Source: Ceratotherium simum simum
Lineage: Eukaryota > Chordata > Mammalia > Perissodactyla > Rhinocerotidae
Reading direction: 5' to 3'
Length of the DNA: 64,000 nucleotides
Assembly: GCF_000283155.1 (NCBI RefSeq)
Contig: NW_004454178.1
Span: 3,281,318 to 3,345,317 of the forward strand
Part shown: positions 12,030 to 24,160 of the stretch, one piece after another
How the letters are laid out: every line of letters starts with the position of its first letter
How positions within the stretch are numbered: position 1 is the stretch's first letter
Program-made: the position numbers and the translations under genes
The notes under the pieces: generated by a model
The model's database searches: none
Told to the model about the DNA's origin: nothing
Seen by the model: the letters and a program-made list of their open reading frames with translations, nothing else

Positions 12030-12390
12030 AAGCTAAGTTTTCGGCAAATCCCATGTCTGTTTCCTCTTCCTGGACACACAAGAAGATTTCGTTTTTCACT
12101 CTTCCCTACCGTTAGGTGGGACCATATGATTGAGTTGTGGCCAATGAATTGTGAGCAGATGTGACGTGGTCACTTCCAGGCCCAGAGAAGTGGTCCCCTT
12201 TTGCCCCGACTTTTTCTCTCCTGTAGTGACTGTGTGGCCTATGGAGTAGCCCCAGGTTGGAGAAGTGGCATCTGACCAGCATTAGACTAATGGACACAAG
12301 AGCAAAACTTTTATTGGGTTAAGCCACCAGAAATACGTGGTTTGATTGTTGGGCCAGCTTGCAGTAATTACCACAAATGATACTGGTAAT
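12030..12390 (+). mobile_element. MLT1-like (MaLR) LTR fragment
   Basis: Recognisable words are GTTAGGTGGGACCATATGAT, TTGTGGCCAATGAATTGTGA, GCAGATGTGACGTGGTCACT and, towards the 3' end, GGGTTAAGCCACCAGAAATA. This series (TGGCCAATG, then GTGAGCAGAAGTGA, then the GTTAAGCCAC 3' landmark) is typical of older MLT1 subfamilies. It is diverged and internally deleted. The minus-strand frame at 12112-12297 is a shadow of it. Confidence 0.65.
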
Positions 12391-13179
12391 GCATGTTTCA
12401 AGATTTGATTCAATAATCTTTAACATTATGAGATCAAATCCTTTTTCGGTTGGGTAGAAATGATTCTAAGTTTTTAGAATTATAGAGTAGTGTTTTCCAC
12501 TTCTATATGAAGCCAAGAAAAGGATTCCATAAACTTAGAAGTCAGGATTTCTTTTGAAAATATTAAATGAGATTATTTGAAAATAATATGTTTTTATTTA
12601 AAACTCGGGTGTTAAATATAAATTTTTTATTATTATTAAATAAAAATCTCAGCCATAAAACCCATACATTTGACTTACTTGGCGAGTTAAGATGACATAT
12701 ATTTATAAGTTATAATGTTCACCATATTTATACAAAGGTGAACATTGTTTATTGAAATGTTTACATAAGTTCACTGAATACTGAGAACCATTATTACAAC
12801 TTTAAGTATGTGGATTTCCTGACCAACACAGTATTTCTTTACATTTTCTGGAAAGAGAAAGAAAAACATGATTTGCCACTCCAGAAACATTGCCCAGTGG
12901 CTGACATTATAGAAACTTGAGAAAGGTTTCTTTATTATTGTTAGTTTTTCACCTAGACTGTCATATGAAGTATTAAAACTCCATCTTTATTATCCAGCTG
13001 TTGTGCTTATAATCATAGCTAATCTCATAGTTAGCGCTCATTCTTTCGTAAAATCAATAGCAAATCTGTAATGCTACCTATTTAATACATTGAGTTTTTT
13101 CGATTCTGACTAATAGACAAGGTTCAAAATGTTTGCAAAAGCAAAGTCACGGAAGTGCCTTGTGAACTAGTGGCTTAAG
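12391..13179. other. Unique AT-rich non-coding DNA, no gene seen
   Basis: No repeat or coding signature recognised by eye. Confidence 0.5.
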
Positions 13180-13445
13180 AAGAGTTCAGATAGTAATAGC
13201 AAATACTCTAGAGCACTTACTATGAGTGCGCTGTAGATCCACGTGTTTTTGCGTTCTTCCAATGCCCTTACAATAATAGCTTTATCAAACCCATAATATT
13301 ATTAACCATATTTTAAAGACGAGGAAATGAAGCACAAAAGAGTTGACTAACTTGTCAGAGGTGACATAGCTAGTATGTGGTGGAGGCAGGATTTAAACCT
13401 AAGAATTGTGGTTCCAGCGTCCATACAATTCATCAAAGCATTATT
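13180..13445 (+). mobile_element. MIR SINE
   Basis: A long MIR match: AGAGCACTTACTATGAGTGC, then the core CATATTTTAAAGACGAGGAA, then TAGCTAGTATGTGGTGGAGG and CAGGATTTAAACC. These correspond in order to the MIR 'gagcgcttactatgtgcc', 'ttttacagatgaggaaactg' and 'cagctagtaagtggcagagc' blocks. MIR is an ancient tRNA-derived SINE; this copy is inactive. Confidence 0.8.
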
Positions 13446-14776
13446 CTCTCAAATTATTTCATCACAAACAAAAGATCATCTTTATCTCAAGTTTCTTGAG
13501 TTTGACTGTTTCTTATTCATATATCTCCTCATGGACGATCCCAGCCCCTAGGACATAATAGTCATTCAAAAAGGACTTTTACCTGAATTACAAAAGTAAG
13601 GGAAGATGCCACTTTAGATTTCTGTTCCCTCATAAAAAGCATATTAATATCTGGAGGCAGAATCAAAAGAAATCATCACAAATTTGAAAACCCAGGTCAA
13701 TGAACTGTTTTTATTCCCAAATTTAACAAGAGATGAAGCTGGCATGCTTTTTGGAAAGTAGATGGGGATTTTAGGCAAAATAGAGGAGGTAATTAAACAC
13801 CCGCGTAGGACATATGGCTTGGATATAGCTTCCTCGGGAAACTAGTCATTCACAAAGAGAAGGGACGATGGGAAGAAAGGTTTCTGAGAATGTGGACACG
13901 GATCGTGGCCAACACCATCCATTAAGAGCCTTCATTCTTAAAAGTAAAGGAAACTCGTAATTATTCATACCTGAGATTACCCAGAGCCAAAATTACCCCT
14001 GTGATCAGGTGAGTAACTCACTGGTCAGAGGAAAATCACTATGGAACATAGAGGATTGTTTTCCCCTCTGATTACAATGTGAAACCTTTTCTTTTTCAGG
14101 CACTGTAGCCCTAATTTTTGGTTTCACTATTTGTTTAATTTAATTTCTTAGAAAAGCTATGTCATAAGCCATCTGATGACTTTCTAAATGCAAAGAGCCA
14201 GTGTTGTGGAACAGACAATCTAATGACATAGTGTTTAGTGTTCCCTAAAGCAGGAGACAGATGAAGAGGAACGGTGAACCGGCAACCTTAGCATAATTAA
14301 GACAAGGCTGAGTGCTTGCCTTGGTGCCATTACATTAATCTCACATCAGTGGCACCTGGCTAAAATTTATGAGATATGTAAAAGGGGCCTTTCCAACTGA
14401 CCTTGATAAGGCAGAGTTATTTATCACGTGAGAGAATAGTCAGCAAGCAAAGGGGAACGAGGTATATTAGAAATAAGTTGGCAGAGAGATTTAAGGGCAG
14501 TGGGATGCAATACACTTTGACTGAAAAGATCAAGAGAAGTATTTCCAGTACTATGAACCGTAAGCATCCTTGATAAGTAACACATAAAATCATACATCAT
14601 GTTGATAAGCAATATATATGAGAAGAGGTAATAGTAAATGCCAAGTTTTAAACTGATGCCAGTTCATTTATTTCATATTTTTTAATGTGTATTTATTGAA
14701 CTAATGAGAGTTTGTGACCACAATGAATTCCAAATGATTTCACCTCCAAAGAAATAAGCAAAATATATTCAGTGTG
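13446..14776. other. Unique non-coding DNA with possible regulatory texture
   Basis: No gene or transposon recognised. The part at 14150-14470 is listed as a candidate conserved element; 13860-14140 has a similar but weaker look. Confidence 0.45.
14150..14470. promoter_or_regulatory. Candidate conserved non-coding element
   Basis: Non-repetitive sequence with clustered factor-like words: AATCTAATGACATAG, CATTACATTAATCTCAC, GCACCTGGC, a GATAAG GATA site (14405-14410) and a CACGTG E-box (14425-14430). There is no transposon resemblance. Function is inferred from composition only. Confidence 0.25.
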
Positions 14777-14850
14777 AGTTCTTTAAGGACACTGTCTGTT
14801 TCATTTTATTCATTGTTGTATTTCTAGGGTCTAGAGTAAAGCCTTGTATA
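14777..14850 (+). mobile_element. L2 LINE 3'-end fragment
   Basis: TTCTTTAAGGACACTGTCTG, then CATTGTTGTATTTCTAGGG and GTAAAGCCTTGTATA, follow the L2 3' pattern (tcc-atgagggcagg, ctgtatccccag, gcctggcaca). The fragment breaks into a second L2 piece immediately downstream. Confidence 0.6.
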
Positions 14851-15140
14851 TTTTGGTCCCAAGAAGTCACCAGATCTTTCCATGGCTGGCTTCCTACTCT
14901 TCAGGTCCCAGTTCATACATAATCTCCACAGAGAGGTCTTCCCTGGTCACCCCATCAAAAAGACTTACCCTATATGGAACTATCTTGTGTATTGTCAATA
15001 TGTTTATCACCGATTTACCTCCCTGAACTCTAAGATCCCTGTCTTTCCCAGTTACCTTAAAATGCCAACCATAGACTCAATATCTAAAACAGGACATGGT
15101 AAGTGCTTAATAAATATTTGTCAAATGATGAAAGAAGGGG
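14851..15140 (+). mobile_element. L2 LINE 3' fragment
   Basis: A clear L2 signature: CTGGCTTCCTACTCTTCAGG, TCCCAGTTCATACATAATC, AGAGAGGTCTTCCCTGGTCA, then CTAAGATCCCTGTCTTTCCC and the terminal AAGTGCTTAATAAATATTTG. Together with the preceding fragment it gives two L2 3' ends in direct orientation. The frames at 14844-15154 are reading through L2, not a gene. Confidence 0.8.
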
Positions 15141-18084
15141 TGCTTTTTAAATAAATTGTGGAAATTAACAGAAGAGCAATGATTATTATGCTTCCAAATA
15201 TATTTTGCAATGTATATCCTTTTACTTTAAACCATTGTGTTATCAATAGTAACAAACTAAAAAATCTGATAATGGTGATTCTTCACTAAGGACTTCATTG
15301 TGATAAAATTAGTATCACAGTAATCTGTTCTTGATTGTTTAAGAAATCTCAGCCCTTTACAGGAGTTGCCACTAGTGTTATCAAATATGACAAGCCTTCT
15401 TAGGTCATAACCAGTTTTGTACTTCAAATATTTCAACAAGAAATATGGAGGGGAACGGAGTGGTTTGGTTTTTGCTGGAAGTTGTTTACTTTACTTCCAT
15501 ATAAAATGTACCAAATACAATATTGGTAGCTGCAATCTGTAGAAATTGCCATAATGTGAGTGACATTTTATTTCTGTTCATGGGCCAACGAGTCAGCACA
15601 AGAGTCCTTTATTTTATTTTTGTGTAATGGACAATTTGAAGATTTCTTTTAACTTTATCCAACATAATTGAATTTATACTTCTACTAAAAAGGAGATGGA
15701 TGGATAAAATTCTATCTTCATACAATGAAAGCCTATGGTCTTTTCAGTGAGGAGAGAAGGAGCACAGCTTTAGAGTTTCACATAGAGAGACCACACAGGG
15801 TCAAGCAGATCTGACTGATTTTAGGCCACACCAGTACCAAAATGGCTTTGTACGTTTAAGTTCTGCTTCTCTATCACTTCATATTCAATAACTCTTCTCT
15901 GAAGAAGCACAGACTAGCTGGAATCAGCAAATCACACAAAATATCTTTCTAGTCTTTCACTCTACCTTGAAACTACGGTACTAAAAGTTACATATATTGG
16001 GCAGCTATTATTTTAGAATGAAAGTAGAAAAACAATCTTTACTTTAAACAATGGCCCAAATTAATACAATGACTCTATCAACATTTGAAAAAAAAATGTT
16101 GAATTGCCTCACTTCCTAACATAATTGGTCTCTTAAAAAACCCAGTTAAGTTCACACTCATCCAGAAAAATTAATCACTTATAACATCTGTTAGGATTCT
16201 GGAGCTCCGCTCTGGATCTCTGTCAGAGGTATAGGACATAGCTCTACTTCAGGGATCATAGGAGTTTTGGATGGTTTTCTTTTCCTGTACATTGCTGATT
16301 ATGAAATTCACACCTTTGAGAGGAAAGAATTTTAAAATTAAGTATATCAGAAAATTAAATATTACTCATCTAATGTGAATTTGTGTACATTTTAATGCAA
16401 CATAATTTGATTGATTATTAAATAAATATTGTATAAATAATAATGAGTTGTGAAGGTAGAAGAGAGTGGGAGAATTAATAGAATTTCTCTACACTGAATG
16501 TCTCCATTTGAATCGAATTTCTCTTGCTTTCTAGAACTTTCGCACATAATAATTTAGAAATCCATAAAATGTCAGATTTATACTTGTTGCTGAACTTACC
16601 TAACTCTGTCAGATCTCCATTTAAATTTACTTATTTGAATTATTAAAATTCCATGAGGAAAATATTAAAACTTCATGCAAATACTAATAGAACATTGCTG
16701 GTTTCTATTTGCAATGGGAATGTTGAGAGAGGGTGAAAGGGGAGATATGGTTTATATTTCATAATTCTGTAACTTAATGATCCTACTTTATTAAAGAAAA
16801 TCAGCTGCATACTTATCCTATAATTATCATCATCAAAGCAATGTGTCCAAACTGACTCAAAGGCTAATTCGACCACCGTCATATCTTATTTCTGTTCATT
16901 CTCATCCTATCATTTGTTCTCTAACTTTGTCTTCAGATTAATTTCATGAGATAACTTTTGTTTTTCTAATTAATCAAAGGAGCTGTCGGATCATCTTCCT
17001 TCAAAAAATATAGCAATGTAAGAGGTGAAACAATCATTTTTATTGTTTATGTTGAAATGCAACTTTTCCTTCTAAAATTAAAGTGGAATCTCATGAATGT
17101 ACAGGTCATTAGTTTCTAGAAAGAATACTTAAATTAAGGACAATACTTAAATCTAGGAAAGAGTACATAAAGTCCTTGCATAAATAGGCCAAAAATACTT
17201 AATTGTAAAAAAGAAAAGTGATTATAATCTAAAGTTTTAGAAAATAACTATTTCTCCTAGCAAAACTCATTCATTTATAACAAAGATCGAACAACATTTA
17301 GAATAACTTTGGTCTCTGTAATTGAATTACAATAGAAAGAAATTTGCCTCAAAAAGAACTTGAAAATCTGCCTCAAAAGATGGAAAATAAATTGTTTCAA
17401 AATAATATAAGATCCCAAATTACAATGTGATGCCAATACAGACTGAATAAACAGTGAAAGGAGGTACCTCATTACCTGTTTGAATACCAGCCATCCAGTT
17501 TACTCTCTCGAATGTAGTAGTTGTTAGATATATAGGCAATTTTTGCTAGTAGCAATGCTCATTAATTTGTTCCTATAGCAACCAACATATTGTTAAGATA
17601 AGATATGAAAGTCAAACCAGGTACCTTGCATCAGGGCACCTGGTGTCCCCTTGGAATGGTTAATACGCGAAAAACGTATAAGAAAAAGACACCAAAAATC
17701 TTTAACACATGCTGGAAAATTAATGAAGAATGAAGTGATTCATAAATAGTTTTCCCCAATGACAAAATCAATATTCAATATATTAAATTTTTAATAATAA
17801 ATAAGGCCAAAGTTTGACCAATCACTTTTTAAACTTAAAAGCAGTTGCTCCCAGTATGTCTTAAATGTCTTTTCTACACAATATTTTTCATCTGAAATGT
17901 TGTAGTCAGATAACTTTATTCACCCCAAAGTCGATTTCAGAACAGTGGAATTAGATGTTAGAAAGAAACAAATCACAGCGGAAGAACATGTAGAACATGC
18001 AATGAAAGCATACTGAATGGAATTAAAGATGGACTGAAGACTGGGAAACAGACTGTGAGAACTAGGAGGGCCCTGGAAATCGCC
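15141..18084. other. Unique AT-rich non-coding DNA, no gene seen
   Basis: Nearly 3 kb without a repeat I can name or any credible coding frame. The minus-strand frames at 15257-15439, 16673-16882 and 17275-17472 have no recognisable domain and no flanking splice pattern that stands out. Confidence 0.5.
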
Positions 18085-18195
18085 TGGCTCAAAGCTTTTA
18101 TTGTAGGTGTCAGAAACGGAGGACCAGAGAAGGTAAGTGGCTTTCTGACGATCAGAAGAATCAGAGCTAGATCAGTGGACTTAACACACTTGCTT
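18085..18195 (+). mobile_element. MIR-like SINE fragment
   Basis: TTTATTGTAGGTGTCAGAAA, then CGGAGGACCAGAGAAGGTAA, GTGGCTTTCTGACGATCAG and CAGAGCTAGATC match the MIR core order (ttacagatgaggaaactgagg, cccagagaggtaagtgact, cagagctggg). It is short and diverged. Confidence 0.55.
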
Positions 18196-19480
18196 CTGTA
18201 CTCTCTATATTCTGTATTTTTTCACACTTAAACAATAAAATTGAGCGGGGAAATGGAAAACAATCACTTTCTTCCAGGAATTATTTACTAAAACTGTTCT
18301 TCCCATCCCCACTAAGTAGTATCAATAGCCTCTCATTTTTCTTGTTCTAAAAAGCATAGTTATAATTTTGAAAGTCATTTGAAAGGGTCATAGATCTCAA
18401 TTTTCTCTTCTCCCTGCTCTAATTAGTTTACTAGTTTCATTAATATAATTTAATTGATTTTCACTAGAAGATCTTGATGAATTTGTCTCACTCTTTCCAT
18501 ATTTAAAGAAGTATGTGAATTACTTTATTTGTAAAATGTAATAGTGAGATGGAATTAGTGTATAGTTTAAAAGCTGTGCAATGGGTGAAAGTTTTTCTTT
18601 GAAAATGTAAAATTTTATCAGACTGAAAGACTTCCTTCTAAACTAATGTCACAGCCAGTCAAATATAGACATTTGCGAAATGGAAATCATCCATCTCACC
18701 ATTGATTCCTCTGTAATCACGCATTTGTAAAAATTTTTACTTGCATTAGCCAGGCTTACCCATTTCCTTTATATCACTGGCTCAGGCTTTCCGTGTTCCA
18801 GCCATCTGGGTCACTCTGATTTCTTTCAGCTCTTTGCCATCTTGTTCTCTCCTCACAAGGCAGTGCATTGTTTCTAGAAGATTTCTGCATTGAAAGCCCT
18901 GAAGTCTCTATGGCACACTATGTGGTTCATTAAATACCACGGAGCTTAAATTAGTATATCATTTTTTCATCATTTCCCAAATGGCATCCTTGTGTTCATT
19001 TAAATTCTGTGCCTATATGTGTGATATAGTAGAATTTTAGGCCTATTTACCTTTCAAAATAGTAACAAGGGTAATTTGTGCAACTCTGCTTCAATGTGTT
19101 GTAAAGTGCTATATTAAAATCAATTGTCTAACCCAGACTACCAAAGCTATGCCATTAAGCACATGATGAATTTATAAAACTAAAAGTCTAAAATATATAT
19201 ATATTTTATATATATACATATATATATTTTTTATATATATATATTTATGCATTTGTGCCAGGGTGTAAAAATATATTTTAAAATAATTTGACGTCATACC
19301 CAGCACTTCAATGAATAATTTGATCATTTAGAAGTTATATTTAAGAAAATGCCCAAACTGTCCGGTTATTATAATGTTCTCCGATGGTCACTAAATAACA
19401 CTGAAGTGGACTATTCTACCATTTAGACTACGCCACATAACGCGATGTTTTCCATATAAAAGATTAGCCCGGCAGGACCT
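18196..19480. other. Unique non-coding DNA with an AT dinucleotide tract
   Basis: No gene seen. The AT-rich dinucleotide block at 19191-19248 is listed separately. Confidence 0.5.
19191..19248. repeat. (AT)n-rich self-complementary tract
   Basis: Almost pure A/T in alternating runs broken by TTTT, a TATACATA step and TTTTTT. It is able to fold on itself and is probably length-variable. Confidence 0.85.
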
Positions 19481-19489
19481 CAGAGGTAA

Positions 19490-19620
19490 TTTTTCTCTGA
19501 ACTCTCATTTCACAGCTAAGGGACAGCTAAGGTAATTGTAAATTTGGTTACAAAGCAACTCAGTGACAGAGCAGGGACTAGAACCCATCTCCCAAATACC
19601 AGTCACAGTTCTTAATAAAG
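19490..19620 (+). mobile_element. MIR SINE fragment
   Basis: TCATTTCACAGCTAAGGGAC, then CAAAGCAACTCAGTGACAGA, GCAGGGACTAGAACCCATCT and CAAATACCAGTCACAGTTC follow the MIR 3' half (attttacagatgagg, gtaactggcagagc, tgggactagaaccca). An inactive ancient SINE. Confidence 0.7.
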
Positions 19621-19689
19621 ATCAGGCTCTTTGAACTCTTGAAATCACTTTCTTTTTCCAATATTTCTCTTTATCATCACAACATCCTG

Positions 19690-19765
19690 TGATGTGATGT
19701 TGTTAACGTCCTAATTCATTACAGGAGGACATAGGCTCTGGGAGATGTTGTGACTAGTATCAGTG
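19690..19765 (+). mobile_element. Possible MIR core fragment
   Basis: ACAGGAGGACATAGGCTCTG and GGAGATGTTGTGACTAG resemble the MIR 'acagatgaggaaactgaggctc-agagaggttgtgact' core. Short and uncertain. Confidence 0.4.
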
Positions 19766-19889
19766 ACATACATACCTTGAATCTGTCCATCACATTTATT
19801 TCGGAAACATTTCAAGGCAAGTAAGGGTAAATGATATATTTGTTATTCATTATGGACAAAAGCAATGGAGTATATTTTATGCCACTGCA

Positions 19890-20075
19890 GGAGTGTTTTC
19901 CCAACTGGGCTAACTTCTCTAATCATTAGAGTCACTTGAGATTTTTCTGGCTCCACCCCAGATCCACTGAATCAGAATCTCCAGGGAAGGCGCCTGGGAA
20001 TTTGTATTTTTAAGTGGCTCCCCAGGTGACTTTGATAATTAGCCAAGTTTTGGAAACCCTGGCAGTACCATTGAA
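19890..20075 (+). mobile_element. MER5A-like hAT-Charlie DNA transposon
   Basis: Blocks in order: ATTAGAGTCACTTGAGATTT, TGGCTCCACCCCAGATCCAC, TGAATCAGAATCTCCAGGGA, GAATTTGTATTTTTAAGTGG, CTCCCCAGGTGACTTTGATA and AAGTTTTGGAAACCCTGG. These match MER5A (agaatcacctgg, gccccaccccca, gattcagtaggtctggg, gaatttgcatttctaacaag, ttcccaggtgatgctgat, ctttgagaacc). It is an inactive miniature transposon. Confidence 0.8.
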
Positions 20076-22198
20076 AGTTAAGAGGATGCTGCCTTAGAAG
20101 TTTAGAATGTTTAGAAGCAAAACACGTCTATTATAAAATTGACCCAATCCAGTTTCTCTCTTTCCCAAACAGGCAAGACAGATGTCTTTGTAACAAGTGG
20201 GTAGACAAACTGCCAAATACCACCTATATTTCTGGGTCAGAGACAGATTGGACCTCCACCAAGAGAAACTGGGCATTCATACTTGGTCTATTTCCATGGC
20301 AGGGACAAAACAATTCTAATCTTACTGATCTTTTCATTAAAGAATAAAGCAATCTCAGGGCATTAACTGCTGACACTAACGCAGGTGGATTTCACGGATT
20401 AACCAAACCACAAACAATTTAGAACATGTCCAGAGAACAATTCTTTGTTTGTGTAGTACAGGAGGGAAAAAAGTAATCAGTCTGACTTGAACTGTTGGGT
20501 TTAATTACTCAATATAACATTTGTCATTTAAAAATCCATATGCCCATCAGCATAGCAACAGTCTCTCATAAATGCTTAGAGATTCTCTACTATAATTTCA
20601 CATAATGTGAACAGTACTTCACCATTTTTAAGCCGTTTCACATATATTAATACACTTTATTTTTACAGTAGAGCTGTGAAGTAGATAGGAATTCTCAACA
20701 AATTGAAAGGATTATTATAATTAAAATGTATCCTTAGCAGAATGCAAATATCCTGAAGTGTATCTGATTTACTTCTGGTTTCATGCAAAACAAGATATAT
20801 ATCACCCCTTACACTCTGTGAAAACAATTTTAAATCCTAAAATATTCATTAAGTTCTTTTTTTAAAATGGAAAATGATTTATGCAACACATTTAAATGGG
20901 GAATTTGAGATTAAAAAAGAAAGTGAATCAAGTAATCAGGCTTTCCTACTTTAAACATCAAGCATATAGATCCTGATTTATTTCATCAAAACAGTTTCTC
21001 AGCTATACCAAAGGTGAGATCCTTTTCCCTATTCAATGGCTCAGCTGAAAACTAGCGACTATGGTGAAATACTACAGTGAAGAGTTTGTTCACAAAAAAT
21101 TGAAATTTTTAAAATTAGTATTATATTTGTCAGACACTAATTAAAACTCAAATCCAAAGTTGTTATTCTTTATCGTTATTGTTTATTGGCAATTTTACCC
21201 TTTATCCTTCCTTACTAAAGCCCCAACTTCTTTGTCTTTCTTTGTTATTTTTTTCTATTAGAAGTGATTCAAAGATAAACTTCAAAAACAATTTTTCTGG
21301 ATAGAGTGAACATAGCTAGAAAAGTTACCATGTGAAGAGAACGCTATTAAAGCCAAATATTCAAAATCCAATTACAACAAAGAACTACTTAGACACACAA
21401 TAATTTATCAAAGTTATTTTTCAACTTAATATTGTCAACAGGTTCAGATAACAATATAAGTTTTTCTCATGGGAGAGACTCCATCTGAGTTTCTAATTAA
21501 ATAACTTTTGTATAGTTCCTTTTCTTCCCCGCACAAAAGGCCTTTTTTCCCTCCATTCTTGCTCTCCTCCTTTCTTTGTTGATACTGTTTACTTCCAAGC
21601 CTGCCTCTGAACTCTCTGTCTAATTAGCTCTTGATAGATCTGCTGCCCTGTTTCCACAAACATTTAATTCTCCCGTCAGCCCCATTTACATTACAGCATG
21701 TTGCATTGTCTTTTACCAGACTAATTTTGTTTGAGTGAATGTAAATCCCATTAAACAGTCACCTATTAGACTGTGGCATATAAACTCCAAAAGCCTCTTT
21801 ATTACAAGGGTGAACATAGGGCCCGATTGATAAAAGATTTCTGGGGCATTTCAATTTGTGGTCTACTCCAAATATTCAGTCTGCCTTCAGCTTAGGCAGC
21901 TCACTTTTTCAACGTATTTGACAGAGTATCTGAGGATCTTTCAACCTGTATATTCCATAGCATGACATAAGTAAACATCACTTGCCTGTTGTCTTTGGAA
22001 AAGAAAATTTACTTCTGCCTAAACAAATGTTAAATATGTATTTTTCCCCGTTTAGTTATTTTATCTTCCCCTTGGTAAGCCGACCACATTATTTCTGAAA
22101 GACTGCATGACTGTGTTTACAAATATCAGGATGGCTTGTAGATTAGTCTGGAAAGAGCTCTTCTTGAATACTAAACAACTGTGCAGAATTCCAATAAG
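20076..22198. other. Unique non-coding DNA, no gene seen
   Basis: About 2.1 kb with no credible exon. A weak MIR-like trace lies near 20630-20710 (TATTAATACACTTTATTTTT with GAGCTGTGAAGTAGATAGG). A candidate conserved element at 21540-21910 is listed separately. Confidence 0.5.
21540..21910. promoter_or_regulatory. Candidate conserved non-coding element
   Basis: Non-repetitive, compositionally even sequence with homeodomain and TALE-like words: TAATTAG (21621-21627), TTGATAGATC, CCATTAAACAGTCACC, TCTTTATTACAAGG and GATTGATAAAAG (21825-21836). It has the texture of developmental enhancers found in gene deserts. No alignment was available. Confidence 0.3.
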
Positions 22199-22585
22199 CT
22201 CAGTATATTCTTTTTTTTTTGTCTGTTTGTTTTTGTTTTGTTTTGTTTTGTGAGGAAGATCGGCCCTGAGCTAACATCCATGCNNNNNNNNNNNNNNNNN
22301 NNNNNNNNNNNNNNNNNNNNNNNNNNNNNNNNNNNNNNNNNNNNNNNNNNNNNNNNNNNNNNNNNNNNNNNNNNNNNNNNNNNNNNNNNNNNNNNNNNNN
22401 NNNNNNNNNNNNNNNNNNNNNNNNNNNNNNNNNNNNNNNNNNNNNNNNNNNNNNNNNNNNNNNGGCCTCAGCATGGCCAGACAAGCAGTGCGTTGGTGCA
22501 CGCCCAGGATCCGAACCCAGGCCGCCAGCAGTGGAGCCCGCGCACTTAGCCGCCAAGCCATGGGGCCAGCCCCTCAGTATTTTCT
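22199..22585 (-). mobile_element. ERE-type SINE, antisense, with assembly gap
   Basis: Read on the minus strand, the element starts at about 22572 with GGGGCTGGCCCCATGGCTTG. It continues through CTGGCGGCCTGGGTTCGGAT (B-box region) and CCATGCTGAGGCC, and ends with GGATGTTAGCTCAGGGCCGA and TCTTCCTCACA and an A-rich tail. The 'ctggcggcc' and 'tgctgaggcc' variants mark a different ERE subfamily (ERE2/3-like) from the copies at 3503 and 24178. CTCAGTATATTCT (22199-22211) and CTCAGTATTTTCT (22573-22585) form a 13-bp duplication with one mismatch. The middle is unsequenced. Confidence 0.85.
22284..22463. other. Assembly gap, 180 N
   Basis: Exactly 180 unknown bases inside the antisense SINE. The frames of 96-179 codons that cross this gap are artefacts. 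The sequenced SINE halves total about 181 bases, so a normal ERE would leave a gap well under 180; the size may be only an estimate. Confidence 0.98.
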
Positions 22586-24160
22586 GATGACTTTTCTGAA
22601 GACGGGTAAGACATAGCATGCTGAGATGCAGCCCATCCGATGGCAAGCAGATATTGGCATCAGAGACAAACAGGTTCCTCTCGTAGCTTGAATGTAAGTT
22701 GATTGTCCAAATCAAAAGAAGCAAGATGTAAGAGATCATTAGAAGTTCTGGAAAGACAAGGAAGCCAATTATCAGGGTTACTGATATTTATATAGATATA
22801 CTCGATCAGATTTGTGCCAGGTACCAGTTTCTACCTAAGTGAGAGCTCAGTATATACTTTCCCCAAAGCTGAGTGAAGCATTCAGCACTATGGTCTCCTA
22901 ATCATGTGGTTTAAGGGAAGAGTGAGAATGGCTTTCTTTCCATTTCTTCCTGGTAATAAACTCAGAAAGACACCCATGAAGTGCAAACCCTCACACACAA
23001 AATTATTTCTCACCCCTGCAGGCTTGTCAAAGCCAATATTTCAGGAAAGCACGGGTTGCTGAAGGAGATTTTGAGTTTTTGCCTGCTGTGATTCTCTAAG
23101 GACAACAAACATTCCAAAAGAGACTGTAGCCAAAATTGTTAGTAACTTCACACAGCTCTTTCGCCATGACGACAAAATCCACGAGAAGACTGACTAGGTA
23201 ATGGGTGAGGCATCAAGCCGAAGCTATTTGTGTAGGAATAAAAATGTGTATGGTCTCAAATACTAGTTATGGAGTCAACCTGGACGAAGAACCTAAACAA
23301 TCATGGAAAGGATTTTGACAAATATATGGAATGTAAAATGAATAATTACTAACAGACGTTCAGCTTGCTGTAATGAACCATAAAAGAAAAATCAGTTAGG
23401 TACTTAAACTGAATGGTTTATGTGATTATAAGAGCATAAAAAATTACAAAACAAGTGAGCATCAGAAATGGATTTATGATGTAAGAGTTTGCCTCAATAC
23501 CCACCCATACTTACAATATCCAGCTTTTCAAGTAGGTACGACATAAATTTAAACTCTTGAATACTCAGGCTCAAAAATACCCAGGAGTGTATGTAAAAGC
23601 AATTTTCTTGGAGGGTAGGCTGCTTATTTCTTTCTATATATGTTTCCATTTGGGTTAACGGCTTGGTTAGATATTATAAGTATGAGTTTGAGGATTGTTT
23701 ATCTTTCTACCCATTACATAGTATTAAGGACAATATTTTTATTCAGCTTTGATAGATTCGAGCAATTCATAATGGCTAACAGCAGTTGCATGCTGGTCAC
23801 CTTGGTGACCCTCATAATCACTTCAAATTTAATTGAGACCAGGATTTGAAAGGGGGAGGCACATGTTAGTTGAATGTTACTTGTTCCCAAAATAGGCAAC
23901 TGACTAGTATTACCTTGGTTCTTGTGACTTACTAAAGCTTTTCTGAAATATTAACATTATTATTGCAAAATATGACTAACTTCAAAAGGAAATGATTTTT
24001 TAAAGCTGTGTAAATATTTTAAGTGGGCCTTGAAGAAACATAAGTGCTTCATAAGTATATTGAAAGAATTTGAAAGTCACTAAACACATGAAAGTTTCTA
24101 GATCCATGTAGGTTTCTGTACTACCTATAACATTTATAAAAGTAACTTTAGTTACTTTTT
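22586..24160. other. Unique non-coding DNA, no gene seen
   Basis: No repeat named and no credible exon. Overlapping frames on both strands at 23640-23899 do not resemble a protein I know. Confidence 0.5.

Noticed and set aside
17613..17642. Short hairpin CCAGGT ... ACCTGG
   Set aside because: Six-base arms with a long loop are expected by chance in this much sequence.
22181..22739. Frames of 122, 179 and 96 codons across the gap
   Set aside because: They exist only because unknown bases are read as open; the rest is SINE.
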